From an uncultured Myxococcales bacterium (GTDB taxonomy: Bacteria; Myxococcota_A; Polyangia; Polyangiales; Polyangiaceae): DNA of 64,000 nucleotides. The notes under the pieces were generated by a model. It saw only the letters and a list, made by a program, of their open reading frames with translations, did not search any database and was not told the DNA's origin. Where the stretch lies: assembly GCA_937949945.1 (NCBI GenBank), contig CALFEQ010000154.1, positions 71,581 through 135,580 of the forward strand. Reading direction: 5' to 3'. The position numbers and the translations under genes are program-made. Below, piece by piece: positions 52,773 through 62,200 of the stretch (the stretch's first letter is position 1; each line of letters begins with the position of its first letter).

Positions 52773-54980
52773 CTATCCCCAAGCGCGCCGCAGGCTCTCC
52801 GGCGTGTGCGCTCGGATCTCCTCCTCACCCCAGGTCCGCCCGTGCTGGGTAAGGAGCTGCCGGCCTTGGAGCCAGTGCGGCGGACCTTCGATTCGCTTCA
52901 CGATGAAGCGACCGCTCGTGACGCCCATGAGCTGGTCGACCGTGCGATGCACGTCGAAGTTGGGCGGTGAGCCGAGCGAGTCCGCCGCCTTCTTCTTCTC
53001 CTGCGAAGCGTTGAGGCGCCCGATCGCGACGGTGTTCGCCTGCGAGACGACCTTGTAGTCGACGTCGGTGAAGTTCTGCGTGCAGAACAGGCCGCACACG
53101 CCGTACTTCCGGCCCTCCTTGAATATCCGCTTCAGGAGCTTCTTCGACGGAGGCTCGCCGTGCGGCGGCATGTAGGGCCCGACCTCGTCGAAGTACAGCA
53201 ACACGCGCGGAGCTCCGCCCTTCTGGCGGAGCATCCAGCCGTACAGGTCCGCGAGGACCATCGCGACGAAGCTCTCCTTGTTCTTCTGATCGCCGAGGCC
53301 GTTGAGCCAGATGACGTTGAGCGGCGTCTTGCCCGGCTCGCTCGGCGTCAGCAGCGCGTCGAGATCGAACGGCTTCCCGAGCCTGAACAGGAGGCTCGTC
53401 GATCCCACCGTGAGGAGTCGGAGCTGTTTGACCAGCTTCTCTCGCTGCGGTTTGTCGAGCAGCGGATCGTCGACGTCCTCCTCCGCGATGCCGGCGATGA
53501 GGTCCTCGATTGCGAGCGACGAGACCTTCTCCATCGCCCCACGAATCCTCTCCGCCAGGTACTGGCGTGCGTGGTCGCGCCAGCTCGGCGGTAGCTTCAC
53601 GTGAGCGAGCAGGTTCTCGGCGACGGCCTCTGAGTAGACGGTGCTCTCCTCGAGCCCCATCTCGTGTGACGGGAAGCGAAGCGGATTGAGCGAGATCCGG
53701 AGCCCCGCGTCGCTCATCGGTGTGAGGAGCCGTACGTCCACCTTGGCCGCGTACTCGTCGCGCCGGCGATGGAGCGACTCGTCGAGCTCGTCGTCCCCGA
53801 GCGGCTTCGCCAGCGTGAGGATGTCACCCTGCACGTCGAAGGCGAGGACGGGCACGCCGGCGAGAATGGCCTCCTCGACGATCGACTTCGCCAGGTACGT
53901 CTTCCCCGAGCCCGAGGCACCGAAGACCGCGACGTGACGCGTGAGCTCCATCGGCTCGAGCCTGGCAGGCTCGCGCGTCTCGAGGCTGCCGATCCAGAGC
54001 GGAGCGTCCTTCCCGACCTCCCGCGCCTTGCTCGTTCGCGTGACGTCCGGCGTGCTCGCCCTCGCCGACGCGACGAGCAGCGGCTCCGAGACCGGATGTA
54101 CCTCCGAGCGAGGCATCTCTCGCGACTCTTCGCCGAGATCGTCCGCTTCGTCCGGAAGCGTACGGCCCCAGCTGCGCCAGCACTGGGTCTGCGCGGGGCA
54201 CTTGCGGCACGTGCCGAGGTCCGGGGCGGGCAGCGGCCGCTCGCCGTCGAGCCATCGACGCATGTGTCGCGCGAGCCTGAGGAGCTTCTTCTCGTCGTCT
54301 TCCTTCGGCGGGTCGGCGTGAGCGAGCTCGATGCGGTCGCGAACGACGTGAACGAGCATCGGCCGCGGGCGCAGCCCCCTCGCCGCGTAGGCCATCGCGT
54401 AGAGGCGCACCTGCTCGAGCTGCGCGAGATCGCTCCCGGCGTAGGTCTTGAGATCCCAGACCCACGTCTCACCGAGGCTCTTGCAGAGGAGATCGACCCT
54501 CCCGCGGATCCTCACCTCGCCACCGAGGATCAGCTCGACGGGCTCTTCGGCGGCGAGGAACACGCTCTGCACGGCCGCACGCCCGCTCGAGGCGTTCGCG
54601 GCAGCCTTCGCGAGCGGCGGGGTGAGGAGCGCCACGATCTTGTTGATGGTGTCGGCGAACCTCGCGAGCTCGACCCCGTCGACGAGGCTCGCGACCCGCT
54701 TCGCGTGCGCGTGCGCTTCGCCGAGCGCAAGGCGGAAGAGCGCGCCGCTCACGGCCTCGCGGTCCGGGATGGGTCGATCGAGCAGCGCGTGCAGCTTCTC
54801 GTCCTCGAGCGCTCCGGCCACAATCGCCCGAAGCGCGACGTGCGCCGCGCTTCCGAACGCGTCCGGCCCGTAGGGCACGACACGGTGACCGTCACGCATC
54901 AAGACGAACTGGCGCGGACAGCGCGTCGCCGTCACGATGTCCGTCACCGAGAACTCGCTCCTGGCCGTCTGCTCCGTCAT
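52773..54980 (-). CDS. Cas4-like PD-(D/E)XK nuclease fused to a HerA-type ATPase
   Basis: The 735-residue fusion has two parts. The N-terminal 270 residues look Cas4/RecB-like: RCPRQF with C21, early His (H47), GRVDLLCK with D163, WVWDLKTY with D176-K178, QxxxY near 190, and a Cys triplet C258-C261-C267 (GTCRKCPAQTQC), giving a 1+3 Fe-S-type cysteine set. The C-terminal 400 residues match HerA/FtsK-like hexameric ATPases: Walker A GASGSGKT (354-361), Walker B VLLYFDEVG (D598-E599), then EGRKYGV and CTQNF. NurA-HerA pairs do DNA-end resection; here nuclease and motor are one chain. ATG 54980 overlaps the AAA gene stop. Confidence 0.85.
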   Translation of the reverse strand: MTEQTARSEFSVTDIVTATRCPRQFVLMRDGHRVVPYGPDAFGSAAHVALRAIVAGALEDEKLHALLDRPIPDREAVSGALFRLALGEAHAHAKRVASLVDGVELARFADTINKIVALLTPPLAKAAANASSGRAAVQSVFLAAEEPVELILGGEVRIRGRVDLLCKSLGETWVWDLKTYAGSDLAQLEQVRLYAMAYAARGLRPRPMLVHVVRDRIELAHADPPKEDDEKKLLRLARHMRRWLDGERPLPAPDLGTCRKCPAQTQCWRSWGRTLPDEADDLGEESREMPRSEVHPVSEPLLVASARASTPDVTRTSKAREVGKDAPLWIGSLETREPARLEPMELTRHVAVFGASGSGKTYLAKSIVEEAILAGVPVLAFDVQGDILTLAKPLGDDELDESLHRRRDEYAAKVDVRLLTPMSDAGLRISLNPLRFPSHEMGLEESTVYSEAVAENLLAHVKLPPSWRDHARQYLAERIRGAMEKVSSLAIEDLIAGIAEEDVDDPLLDKPQREKLVKQLRLLTVGSTSLLFRLGKPFDLDALLTPSEPGKTPLNVIWLNGLGDQKNKESFVAMVLADLYGWMLRQKGGAPRVLLYFDEVGPYMPPHGEPPSKKLLKRIFKEGRKYGVCGLFCTQNFTDVDYKVVSQANTVAIGRLNASQEKKKAADSLGSPPNFDVHRTVDQLMGVTSGRFIVKRIEGPPHWLQGRQLLTQHGRTWGEEEIRAHTPESLRRAWG

Positions 54981-57199
54981 AGGACCCCCTCCGGGCGCAG
55001 CAAGACTACGCGCGAGCGATTGCGATCATCGACGAGATCGATCAGCTTCTTCGCCTCGAGCCGACGAAGGACCTCGTGAATCGTCTCGACGCTCATGTCG
55101 AGCGCCGACGCAAGGTGCGCTGCCGGCTCGAAGGCGCGCACCGTCCGCAGGTGCGTGAGCACGGCACGAGCCTGCTCCTCGAGCGCATTCGGATCGAGCG
55201 ACGGAACGCCTGCATCGTCGCTAAGAGGTTCCGGCCCACTGAGCGAGGCGGTCGCCCCTTTCGCGCTCGCGCCCTCGTTCGAGGAGGCGTCCGGGAACGC
55301 GCAGGCGACCAGACGCTCGCCGAGGTCGAAGCTCGAGTCGATGTGCTCCACCGCGAGATCGAGCGCAGTCGCGCGATCGACGGGGACGTCGCCGGCGGCA
55401 GCGGCATTCAAGAGCGCCTCGATCGCCGCGAGCGACGGAATCTCGCCCTCCGAGAGCCTCAACAGCACGCCGCGTGGGGTGAGCTCCAGGATGGCCTTCT
55501 TGGCCGCCGGCGTGAGCGGAAACGCCTCCTCCCGCAGGAGAACGGCGACGTCAGCCTTGTCCTCTCTCAAGACGTCGGCGAGGCGCTTGACCGTGGACGC
55601 CACGGACTTGCCGTGCTGCTTGTTCGAGCTCTCGACGTAGACACGCTTCTTTTCGCCCTCGCGTTCCAGGGTGACGCGTATCCCCTCCGAGCACGTCGTC
55701 TTCCGAGGACGGTACGTCTCCACTTCACGCACGAGCGTGCCGTTCACGCGGCGTCCGGACTTTGCCGCGTGCACCATGAGGTCGTGCAGAACCGATTGCG
55801 CGAGCGCCGCGCGCATGTCCGGCGGCCGCGCGGTCCGTCGCTCCTCCTCGAGGAGCGCGTCGAGCTTGCGTCGAACCTGGTCGGCGGGCCGCACGACGTG
55901 GGGCACGAAGTTCTCACGTCTCTCCGGGGGCTCTCGCAAGAGCGCCTGGAAGTACTTCACCACCGCGCGCGGGGTCCGCAGATTCTCCCGCACGACGATC
56001 GCCTCGACCTGTTCGCGATGGAACGGGAAGAGCGGGTCCTCGGGTCCGTCGACCACGCCCTGCCAGAAGTGGCGCATCCTCGCCTCGACGAGCAACACGG
56101 CCTCCTTCGGCGTGAGCGCCTTCAACGTCACCGGCGCCATGTCGTCGAGACGATCGCGCACGTGGTTCGGAGCCGCCTGACGGAGGTCGGGCCAGAGCTG
56201 CGCCTGACAGAAGACGAGGAGGACCGTACTCGGGCAGTCGTTGTAGAGCTCGGCGATGGTCTCGAGAAATGCCTTGACCGCGTCGTCACCGAGCCGCGCC
56301 GTGCCCTCGATCTGGTCGAACGCCAGCGCGATCGGCGTCGAGGCGAGCTGTGCGAGAGCGAGCAGCGTACGTAGCCCGCGCGTCGCCTCGGCCTCCTCGT
56401 CGAGCACGAGGTTCGTGTCGAGCTCTTGGAGCCGCTCCGTCGACAGGCTCGCGCCTCCGAGCCAGTCGACGATCGCCGTGCGCTCCGGCTCCTCCCCTTC
56501 GGGGAACCGAGCCAAGACGCGAAAGACCTCGCGATCGAGCTGAGCGAGTCGATGGTTGCGGAGGGCCGTGTCGACGAAGGCACGACCGATCGTCGGCCAG
56601 GCCTGCTTGAGATGCTCCACGCACGACGAGAGGTAACGCTCCGGATTCGTCGCGCTGATGTCCTCGAGCCGGCTCTTGAGCGCGGGCGGCGTCGACTTGT
56701 CGTCCGCGAGGATCTTGGCGATGGCGAGCAGCGAACGCCAGATGACGATCTCGATGGGCGTATCGGTGCGCTCGTCGATGTGGACATCCCCCGGCAGCCG
56801 GAACGAAAGCTGCCGGACGACCTCCTGCAAGACGTGATGGCGGACGCGCGTGACGGACCGGAGGGGTGGGATCACGGTGAGCGCGAACCGACCGCTGTCG
56901 GTGTTCTTGCGCCACGCGTCCTCCGACTGGCGCCGCAACCACGCGATGAGGTGCGTCTTGCCGTCACCGGCTTCGCCCGTGATCACCTGGAGCGACGTGC
57001 GCCCTCGCTCGCGAGCCTCGCGGATGAGCGACAAGCACCGCGCCCTCGCGTCGGCGTGGATGCTCGGGACGTCCGGCGTCTCGTGGAATGCGTTGGGCAG
57101 GACGGCGTCCGAGAACGGGCTCGGAGAGGACGCCAGATGCGCCTCGAGTCGCTCGAGGCGATCGGTCGTGACGCTCGCAGTGCTCTCGTCGTTCGTCAT
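54977..57199 (-). CDS. AAA (ORC/STAND-like) ATPase with winged-helix C-terminus
   Basis: The 740-residue protein has an N-terminal P-loop ATPase with Walker A GEAGDGKT (75-82) and Walker B IALAFDQIEG (D295), in an ORC/Cdc6-like spacing. A middle domain (about 500-600; VYVESSNKQHGKSVASTVKRL) is of unknown type and could be nuclease- or DNA-binding-like. The C-terminal 55 residues (ARAVLTHLRTVRAFEPAAHLASALDMSVETIHEVLRRLEAKKL in the genome, shown here by its start and end words only as ARAVLTHL and EVLRRLEAKK) form a winged helix. It is coupled by 4-base overlaps to the genes on both sides, so it must act with the histone-like protein and the nuclease-HerA fusion. Role: DNA loading or recognition, by inference. 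Confidence 0.82.
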   Translation of the reverse strand: MTNDESTASVTTDRLERLEAHLASSPSPFSDAVLPNAFHETPDVPSIHADARARCLSLIREARERGRTSLQVITGEAGDGKTHLIAWLRRQSEDAWRKNTDSGRFALTVIPPLRSVTRVRHHVLQEVVRQLSFRLPGDVHIDERTDTPIEIVIWRSLLAIAKILADDKSTPPALKSRLEDISATNPERYLSSCVEHLKQAWPTIGRAFVDTALRNHRLAQLDREVFRVLARFPEGEEPERTAIVDWLGGASLSTERLQELDTNLVLDEEAEATRGLRTLLALAQLASTPIALAFDQIEGTARLGDDAVKAFLETIAELYNDCPSTVLLVFCQAQLWPDLRQAAPNHVRDRLDDMAPVTLKALTPKEAVLLVEARMRHFWQGVVDGPEDPLFPFHREQVEAIVVRENLRTPRAVVKYFQALLREPPERRENFVPHVVRPADQVRRKLDALLEEERRTARPPDMRAALAQSVLHDLMVHAAKSGRRVNGTLVREVETYRPRKTTCSEGIRVTLEREGEKKRVYVESSNKQHGKSVASTVKRLADVLREDKADVAVLLREEAFPLTPAAKKAILELTPRGVLLRLSEGEIPSLAAIEALLNAAAAGDVPVDRATALDLAVEHIDSSFDLGERLVACAFPDASSNEGASAKGATASLSGPEPLSDDAGVPSLDPNALEEQARAVLTHLRTVRAFEPAAHLASALDMSVETIHEVLRRLEAKKLIDLVDDRNRSRVVLLRPEGVL

Positions 57200-58062
57200 C
57201 GGACCACCACGTACTGGAGGTGTCCTCGGCCGGTATCCACGATCGCGAGTTCCGGCGCGGAGAGCCGCGTCGGGTCGTTGGCCGCCTTCAGGTCGACGAC
57301 GAAATCACGCTCCGCCTGCAACAGGCGCTCGTCGAAGGAGCGCCGGGTCCAGCCGCGTTTCACGAAGACGTCTCGCACCTCGGGGATCGGGACCAGGCCA
57401 CCGTATCGGCCGGAACGATCGAGCTGGCGAACGACGGACACGAGGTCGGCCTCGAACGTCTCCGGCGTGAGCTCGGCGCCGGCTTCACGCGGCCCGTCTC
57501 CCTCGCCAGCCGCGTCACTCGCGCTCGCAGAGCTCGCCGGCTCCGAGCTCTCCGGCGGGGAGCTCACGGGTCCGGAGCTCGCCGGTGCGGAGCTCACCGG
57601 ACCAGAGCTCGCGGATCCGGAGCCTTCCGGCCCGGAGCTCACAGGCCCGGCGCTCGCGGGACCAGCGCTCGCGGACGTAGAGCCCAACGGTTCGGGCCGC
57701 TCCTTCGTGAGCAACGCGGCGATCGCTGCAACCTGCTCGCTGAGCGCTGCGATCTGAGCCGCGATGGAGGCCAGCGTAGGGCGCGCGGCCTTCGCGCCCG
57801 CGCGCGCACGGCTTCTTCCGGCCTTCGCGCGCGTACTGCCGGCCTTCGCACGGCGACTGCCCGCCTTTGCGCTGCCGCTGGCCGACTTTGCCCGGCCGCT
57901 GCCGGCCTTTGCGCTACGCGTTTTCGTCGCCGTCTTCTTCGGCGTCTTCCCTCCCCTCCCCGTCCCAGCGCGCTTCGGCGCAGCTCGAGACGTCGGCCCC
58001 TCGTCGAGCGTCGTGAAAGCTCCCTCTACGCGAGTGTCTCGTGTCGCGCGTCGTGCACCCAT
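57196..58062 (-). CDS. histone-H1-like, low-complexity and winged-helix-like protein
   Basis: The 288-residue protein has three zones. Residues about 45-95 are basic repeats of the AKAGS/RAKAG type, like bacterial histone-H1 tails, able to bind DNA without sequence choice. A short helix (AAQIAALSEQVAAIAALL) is coiled-coil-like. Residues 125-190 are Ser/Ala/Pro repeats (SSGPVSS). The C-terminal 88 residues (VSVVRQLDRSGRYGG, IPEVRDVFVKRGW, LLQAERDFVVDLKAA) look like a winged-helix domain. The stop overlaps ATG 57199 of the ATPase gene as ATGA. First gene of the three-gene unit. Confidence 0.75.
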   Translation of the reverse strand: MGARRATRDTRVEGAFTTLDEGPTSRAAPKRAGTGRGGKTPKKTATKTRSAKAGSGRAKSASGSAKAGSRRAKAGSTRAKAGRSRARAGAKAARPTLASIAAQIAALSEQVAAIAALLTKERPEPLGSTSASAGPASAGPVSSGPEGSGSASSGPVSSAPASSGPVSSPPESSEPASSASASDAAGEGDGPREAGAELTPETFEADLVSVVRQLDRSGRYGGLVPIPEVRDVFVKRGWTRRSFDERLLQAERDFVVDLKAANDPTRLSAPELAIVDTGRGHLQYVVVR

Positions 58063-58280
58063 GATCGCGCGAGGTTAACACCGAGATGGCGTGCGTTTCA
58101 CCGGTCGTCGGGCCCGCGCTCGTCGCGGCAAACGACGTACGCCGTCGCCTGCTGGAAGCGCCCTCCCGACCCGCCGCCAGACGTCAGGCTACACCTACCA
58201 GGCGGCAGGCACGTCTTGGCGGTCTCCGCAGTCTCGCGACGCGATGGCGCCTCCGGCACCACCCTTCGCCCACTCGTCAT

Positions 58281-58322
58281 CCGCGGCGCATCATGCGCAG
58301 CGCAGCATGCGATGCGCCGCGG
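58281..58322. repeat. long perfect hairpin upstream of the three-gene unit
   Basis: Perfect 12-base arms CCGCGGCGCATC (58281-58292) and GATGCGCCGCGG (58311-58322) flank an 18-base loop that itself extends the stem (ATGC and GCATGC with a 2-base bulge). It lies in the 299-base gap between the Gly/Ser lipoprotein stop and the start of the H1-like gene, both on the minus strand. It may stop the upstream transcript or regulate the downstream unit; no T tract is present. I see no gene in the rest of this gap. Confidence 0.6.
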
Positions 58323-58361
58323 ATCTCGGCCACCCTGGCGGAGGAGACGATCGCGAGGTGA

Positions 58362-59084
58362 TCAACGACGCGCCGACTGCGCGGTCATCACCAGGGTCAG
58401 CGACCCGTCGCGGTTCTCGCGCACGTCGACGATGCGGACGCCGTCGAGGTGGGTGACGTGCACGGTCTCGGTCTTGGCGGGCTCTCGGCCGAGGCGCCGA
58501 AGGCCGGTGATGCGCGCACTGCCGACGGTCTGGGCATTGGCGAGAAGGACCTTCTTGGCCGACTCGAGGTCGGAGCCCGCGTGGGCCCCGATGGTGGCGT
58601 GCACCGTCACGCCCTTGAGCTCCCCCGGTTGCGCCCCACCGGTTTGGTACGACGTCACCTGGACGTTCTTGAGCTCGTACTTCCAGGAAGTGACCCTGCC
58701 GCCGCCGCCGCCGCCACCGCCGCTGCTGCTGCCGCCACCGCTGCTGCCACCACCGCCGCTGCTGCCACCACCGCCGCCGCTGCTGCCTCCGCTGCCGCCG
58801 CTACCACTGCCGCCGCCGCCGCCGCCACCACTGCCGCCGCCCGTATTGCTACCGCTACGGCTGGCGCCGCTGCCGCTCGTCAACTGCATCTCGTAAACGA
58901 TCGGGCCGCGAGCATCCGAGCTCGGGAACGTCAGCGCCTGAGCGCGCGTCTGGCCGCCGGCGGGTTGCACCTGCGCCGTGAGTTGGGCGGGGTCGATGTC
59001 GAGGCCGCGGGTGTCCAAGTCGCAGCCTGTGATCGTCGAACCGAAGAGCGTCGCGAAGCCGATCGTGAGCAGAGATTTCGTCAT
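58362..59084 (-). CDS. lipoprotein with a long Gly/Ser linker
   Basis: The 240-residue exported protein has lipobox TITGC (about residue 21), a first small domain (about 30-75; LTFPSSDARGPIVYEMQL), a pure Gly/Ser linker of about 55 residues (nucleotides 58699-58860, repeats of CCGCCGCCG type on the plus strand) and a C-terminal domain (about 135-235; SWKYELKNVQVTSYQTGG, VTVHATIGAHAG, VHVTHLDGVRIVDV). Family unknown. Two copies of the 15-base motif (59127, 59211) lie upstream, so it may share control with the gene at 62392. Start could be ATG 59084 or TTG 59099. Confidence 0.7.
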   Translation of the reverse strand: MTKSLLTIGFATLFGSTITGCDLDTRGLDIDPAQLTAQVQPAGGQTRAQALTFPSSDARGPIVYEMQLTSGSGASRSGSNTGGGSGGGGGGGSGSGGSGGSSGGGGGSSGGGGSSGGGSSSGGGGGGGGRVTSWKYELKNVQVTSYQTGGAQPGELKGVTVHATIGAHAGSDLESAKKVLLANAQTVGSARITGLRRLGREPAKTETVHVTHLDGVRIVDVRENRDGSLTLVMTAQSARR

Positions 59085-59126
59085 GGCGATCGCTACCAAG
59101 CAGACGCCGTACCATCAATCGGGATA

Positions 59127-59141
59127 GCAAAATCTCGTGGG
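59127..59141 (+). promoter_or_regulatory. 15-base shared motif, copy A
   Basis: GCAAAATCTCGTGGG, 43 bases upstream of the Gly/Ser lipoprotein start. It matches the consensus GCRAAAWYTCGTGRS seen at 59211, 63159 and 63190. AT-rich core within GC-rich DNA suggests a protein-binding site. Confidence 0.55.
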
Positions 59142-59210
59142 AATTCGCGCTCCGCAGGCCATCATCCGGGTGCGCTCTCCAGAACTCGCGACGGAATCTC
59201 GAGACGGCTC

Positions 59211-59225
59211 GCGAAAATTCGTGAG
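59211..59225 (+). promoter_or_regulatory. 15-base shared motif, copy B
   Basis: GCGAAAATTCGTGAG, in the gap between the DUF3427 helicase stop and the lipoprotein start. With a C in front and TC behind, 18 bases here match copy C at 63158-63175 except one base. The core CGAAAATTCG is nearly palindromic. Confidence 0.6.
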
Positions 59226-59257
59226 TCCTCGGTCCGCGGTCCTCGGCGGGCTCCGCG

Positions 59258-62200
59258 TCAGGTCTGCACCAACGTGGCGAACCGATCGAACAGCGCCGCG
59301 GGCATCGGCGTCTCGAGCTCCCACGTGATCCCGATCGGGCGATCGCCGCTCGCGGAGCGGAACCGCACGGGCCCGAGGAACGCGTAGGGCGCGTCGGGAT
59401 CGGTGCGCACGAACAGGAAGAACGACCAGCCGTTGCCCGGGCTGTCGAGGTATCGCCGTCCCGACGGGCGGTCCACGCTCGCCGCCGTCTGCGTCTCCCA
59501 ATGGAAGAGCGAAGGCCTGATGGCGTAGTCGCGATAGCGCGTCGTCGGCGAGAAGGAGCTGCCCGACTTGTCGAGCGTCACGAGGAGCAGCTCGCGATTG
59601 CCCGGCAGCTTCAGGATGCCGCCCTGCGGCGTCACCCCCTTCTCTCCCGGCTTCACGAAGCCGACAGCCGCCACGATCTCGCGGCGCGTGTAGTGCCGGT
59701 GCAGCGCGAGCGGCCACTCCGCGACCGGGTAGACGTCGTTCGCGAGCGGGACGCGATCCTCGAGCACCTCTGCGAGCTCGCGCAGCTCCTGCGCGATGCC
59801 GGGAGCGCTCTCGAGCCATGCGAGCGTCTCGCGCGGCTCGCGAACGACGCCGCGATGCTCGAGCTGGAAGGCGAGCATCGTCAGGCGACGCACGTAGACG
59901 TCGTCGTCGCTCGGCCGTTCGCGCCAGCTACGGAGCCGCTGTGGCTCGTCGACGTGGCGCAGCCAACCGAGCCGGCGGCTGAGATCCTTCGTCTGCTCGT
60001 CGACGTCCGAGAGGAGGCCTGCGGCCGCGCGGAGCGTCGTCCATCCGTCGGCGCGGTCGTAGACGTCGTCGAGATCGCACCCGGTCTCCTCGAGGAATCG
60101 CCGCAGCGTGATGCGGGGCTCGCTCGCGGCGAGGTCGCGCAGGTCGCGCGCGAGCGAGGCGCCCGTCGCGACGGCGCGCTTCAGCGACTCGAGCACGCGT
60201 TCGCGCACGACCGGATCGAGCTGCAGCACCGACCCGCTCGGCAGGTACGGGAAGCCCTCCTCCACCGCTTTCCGCAGGCGCGCGCGCGGAATGCCGGTGA
60301 GCGCCTCGTAGAGCGGCTCGAAGCGGAACTCGGCGCGGTGCTGACCGATGAAGTCGAGCACGAGGCAGCTCGTCTTGCCCTCGTAGAGGCGCAGCCCGCG
60401 TCCGAGCTGCTGGAGGAAGAGCGTCACGCTCTCGGTGGGGCGGAGCAGGAGCAGCACGTCGACGAAGGGCAGGTCGACGCCCTCGTTGTACAGATCGCAC
60501 GTGCAGACGACGTTCACCTCGCGGCGCTCGAGACGGCGGCGCACGCTCGCGCGCTCCTCGTCGTCCGTCTTGCCGTGGACGGCGACGGCCGGAACGCCGC
60601 GCGCCGTCAGGCTCCGCGCCATGAACTCCGCGTGCTCGACGGAGACGCAGAACGCGAGCCCTCGGATGGCACGCACGTCGACCACGCGCTTGGCGAGCTC
60701 CGCGACGACGAGATCGACGCGTGCATCGTTGCCCGTGTAGAGCCGCGACAGGTCGTCGACGGCGTAGCCGCGTCGCGACCAGCGCACGCTCGCCAGATCC
60801 GTTCCGTCGTTGATGCCGTAGTACTCGAACGGGACGAGGAGCTGTCGCTCGAGCGCGTGCCACAGGCGGAGCTCGGCGGCAACGCGGCCGTCGAAGTCGG
60901 GCAGCAGCGACTTGCCGTCGGCCCGCTCCGGCGTCGCGGTGAGGCCGACCAGAACCTCGGGCCGCAGGTACTTGGCGAGCCTCTGATACGAGTCCGCCGG
61001 GAGGTGGTGGCACTCGTCGATGACGACGTGCCGGAAGTGATCCGGCGCGACGCGTTCGGGGAGCGAGCGCGCGGCGCTCTGCACCGACGCGAAGACGTGC
61101 TCCCATTCGCCCGGCTCGCGGCCGTCGACGAAGAGCTCGCCGAACGCGGGCTCACGCAGCACGTGACGGAAGGTCGCCTGCGCCTGCTCGAGGATCTCTC
61201 GCCGGTGAGCGAGGAAGAGCAAGCGCGGCCGGACGCCGAGCCTCGCGGCGCGGCGATGGTAGTCGAACGCCGCGATGACGGTCTTGCCCGTACCGGTCGC
61301 GGCCACGACCAGGTTGCGCACGTGACCGCGGAGCGACCGCTCGGCTTCGAGCCGATCGAGGATCTCCTCCTGGAATGGATACGGACGCGGCGTCAGCGCA
61401 GAGAGGACCGCGACGTTGTTCGATGCCCGCTCGGCGCCGAGCGCATCCCGCAGGCGCGCGACGCATTCCGCCGAGTCCGGATCGTAGCGCTCGAACTCGT
61501 CGTCGTTCCAGAGGCTCTCGAACGTCCCGGCGAACTTCTCGATGACGTGCGGGAGATCCGCCTCGGACACCTTCACCATCCACTCGTGGCCGGCGCCGAG
61601 CGCGGTCGCGGTGAGGTTCGCCGAGCCGACGTACGCCGTGGAGAGGCCGTTCGACCGGCGGAAGAGCCAGGCCTTCGCGTGCAGGCGGGTGCGACGGACG
61701 TCGTACGAGATCCGTACCTCGACGTTCGGCAGCCGCGCGAGGGCGTCGATCGCGCCGATCTCCGTCGTCCCCGTGAACACGGTCGTGAGCACGCGCACGC
61801 GCACTTCACGACGAGCCGCTCTTTCGAGCTCCTGCCAGATCGCGCGGATGCCGCCTTTCGTGATGAACGCCGAAAGAACGTCGATCCCCTCGGCGGAGGC
61901 GATCTCGCGCGACAGCTCGCTCCCGAGCGCGGGCTCGCTGCGCGCACGGGTGAGGAGCGTGGTCGAGGACAGCGGCGACGCCGGCCGGAGCGGCGCGGCC
62001 GTTCGATGCACCGACAGGAGCGTACGCGGCGGAGGCGCGACGCGCGCGTCGCCCGAGGCCGTGTCCGGCGCCGCCCGCTCGAGGAGCTCGAGGATCGACG
62101 CGGCCAGCGCGAGCTGCTCGTCTACCCCGCCGACGTCGCGGAGCGCGCGCTCGATCTCGCCCGCGAGATGCCGCGCGAGCCTGCTCGGCAGATCGGCGCG

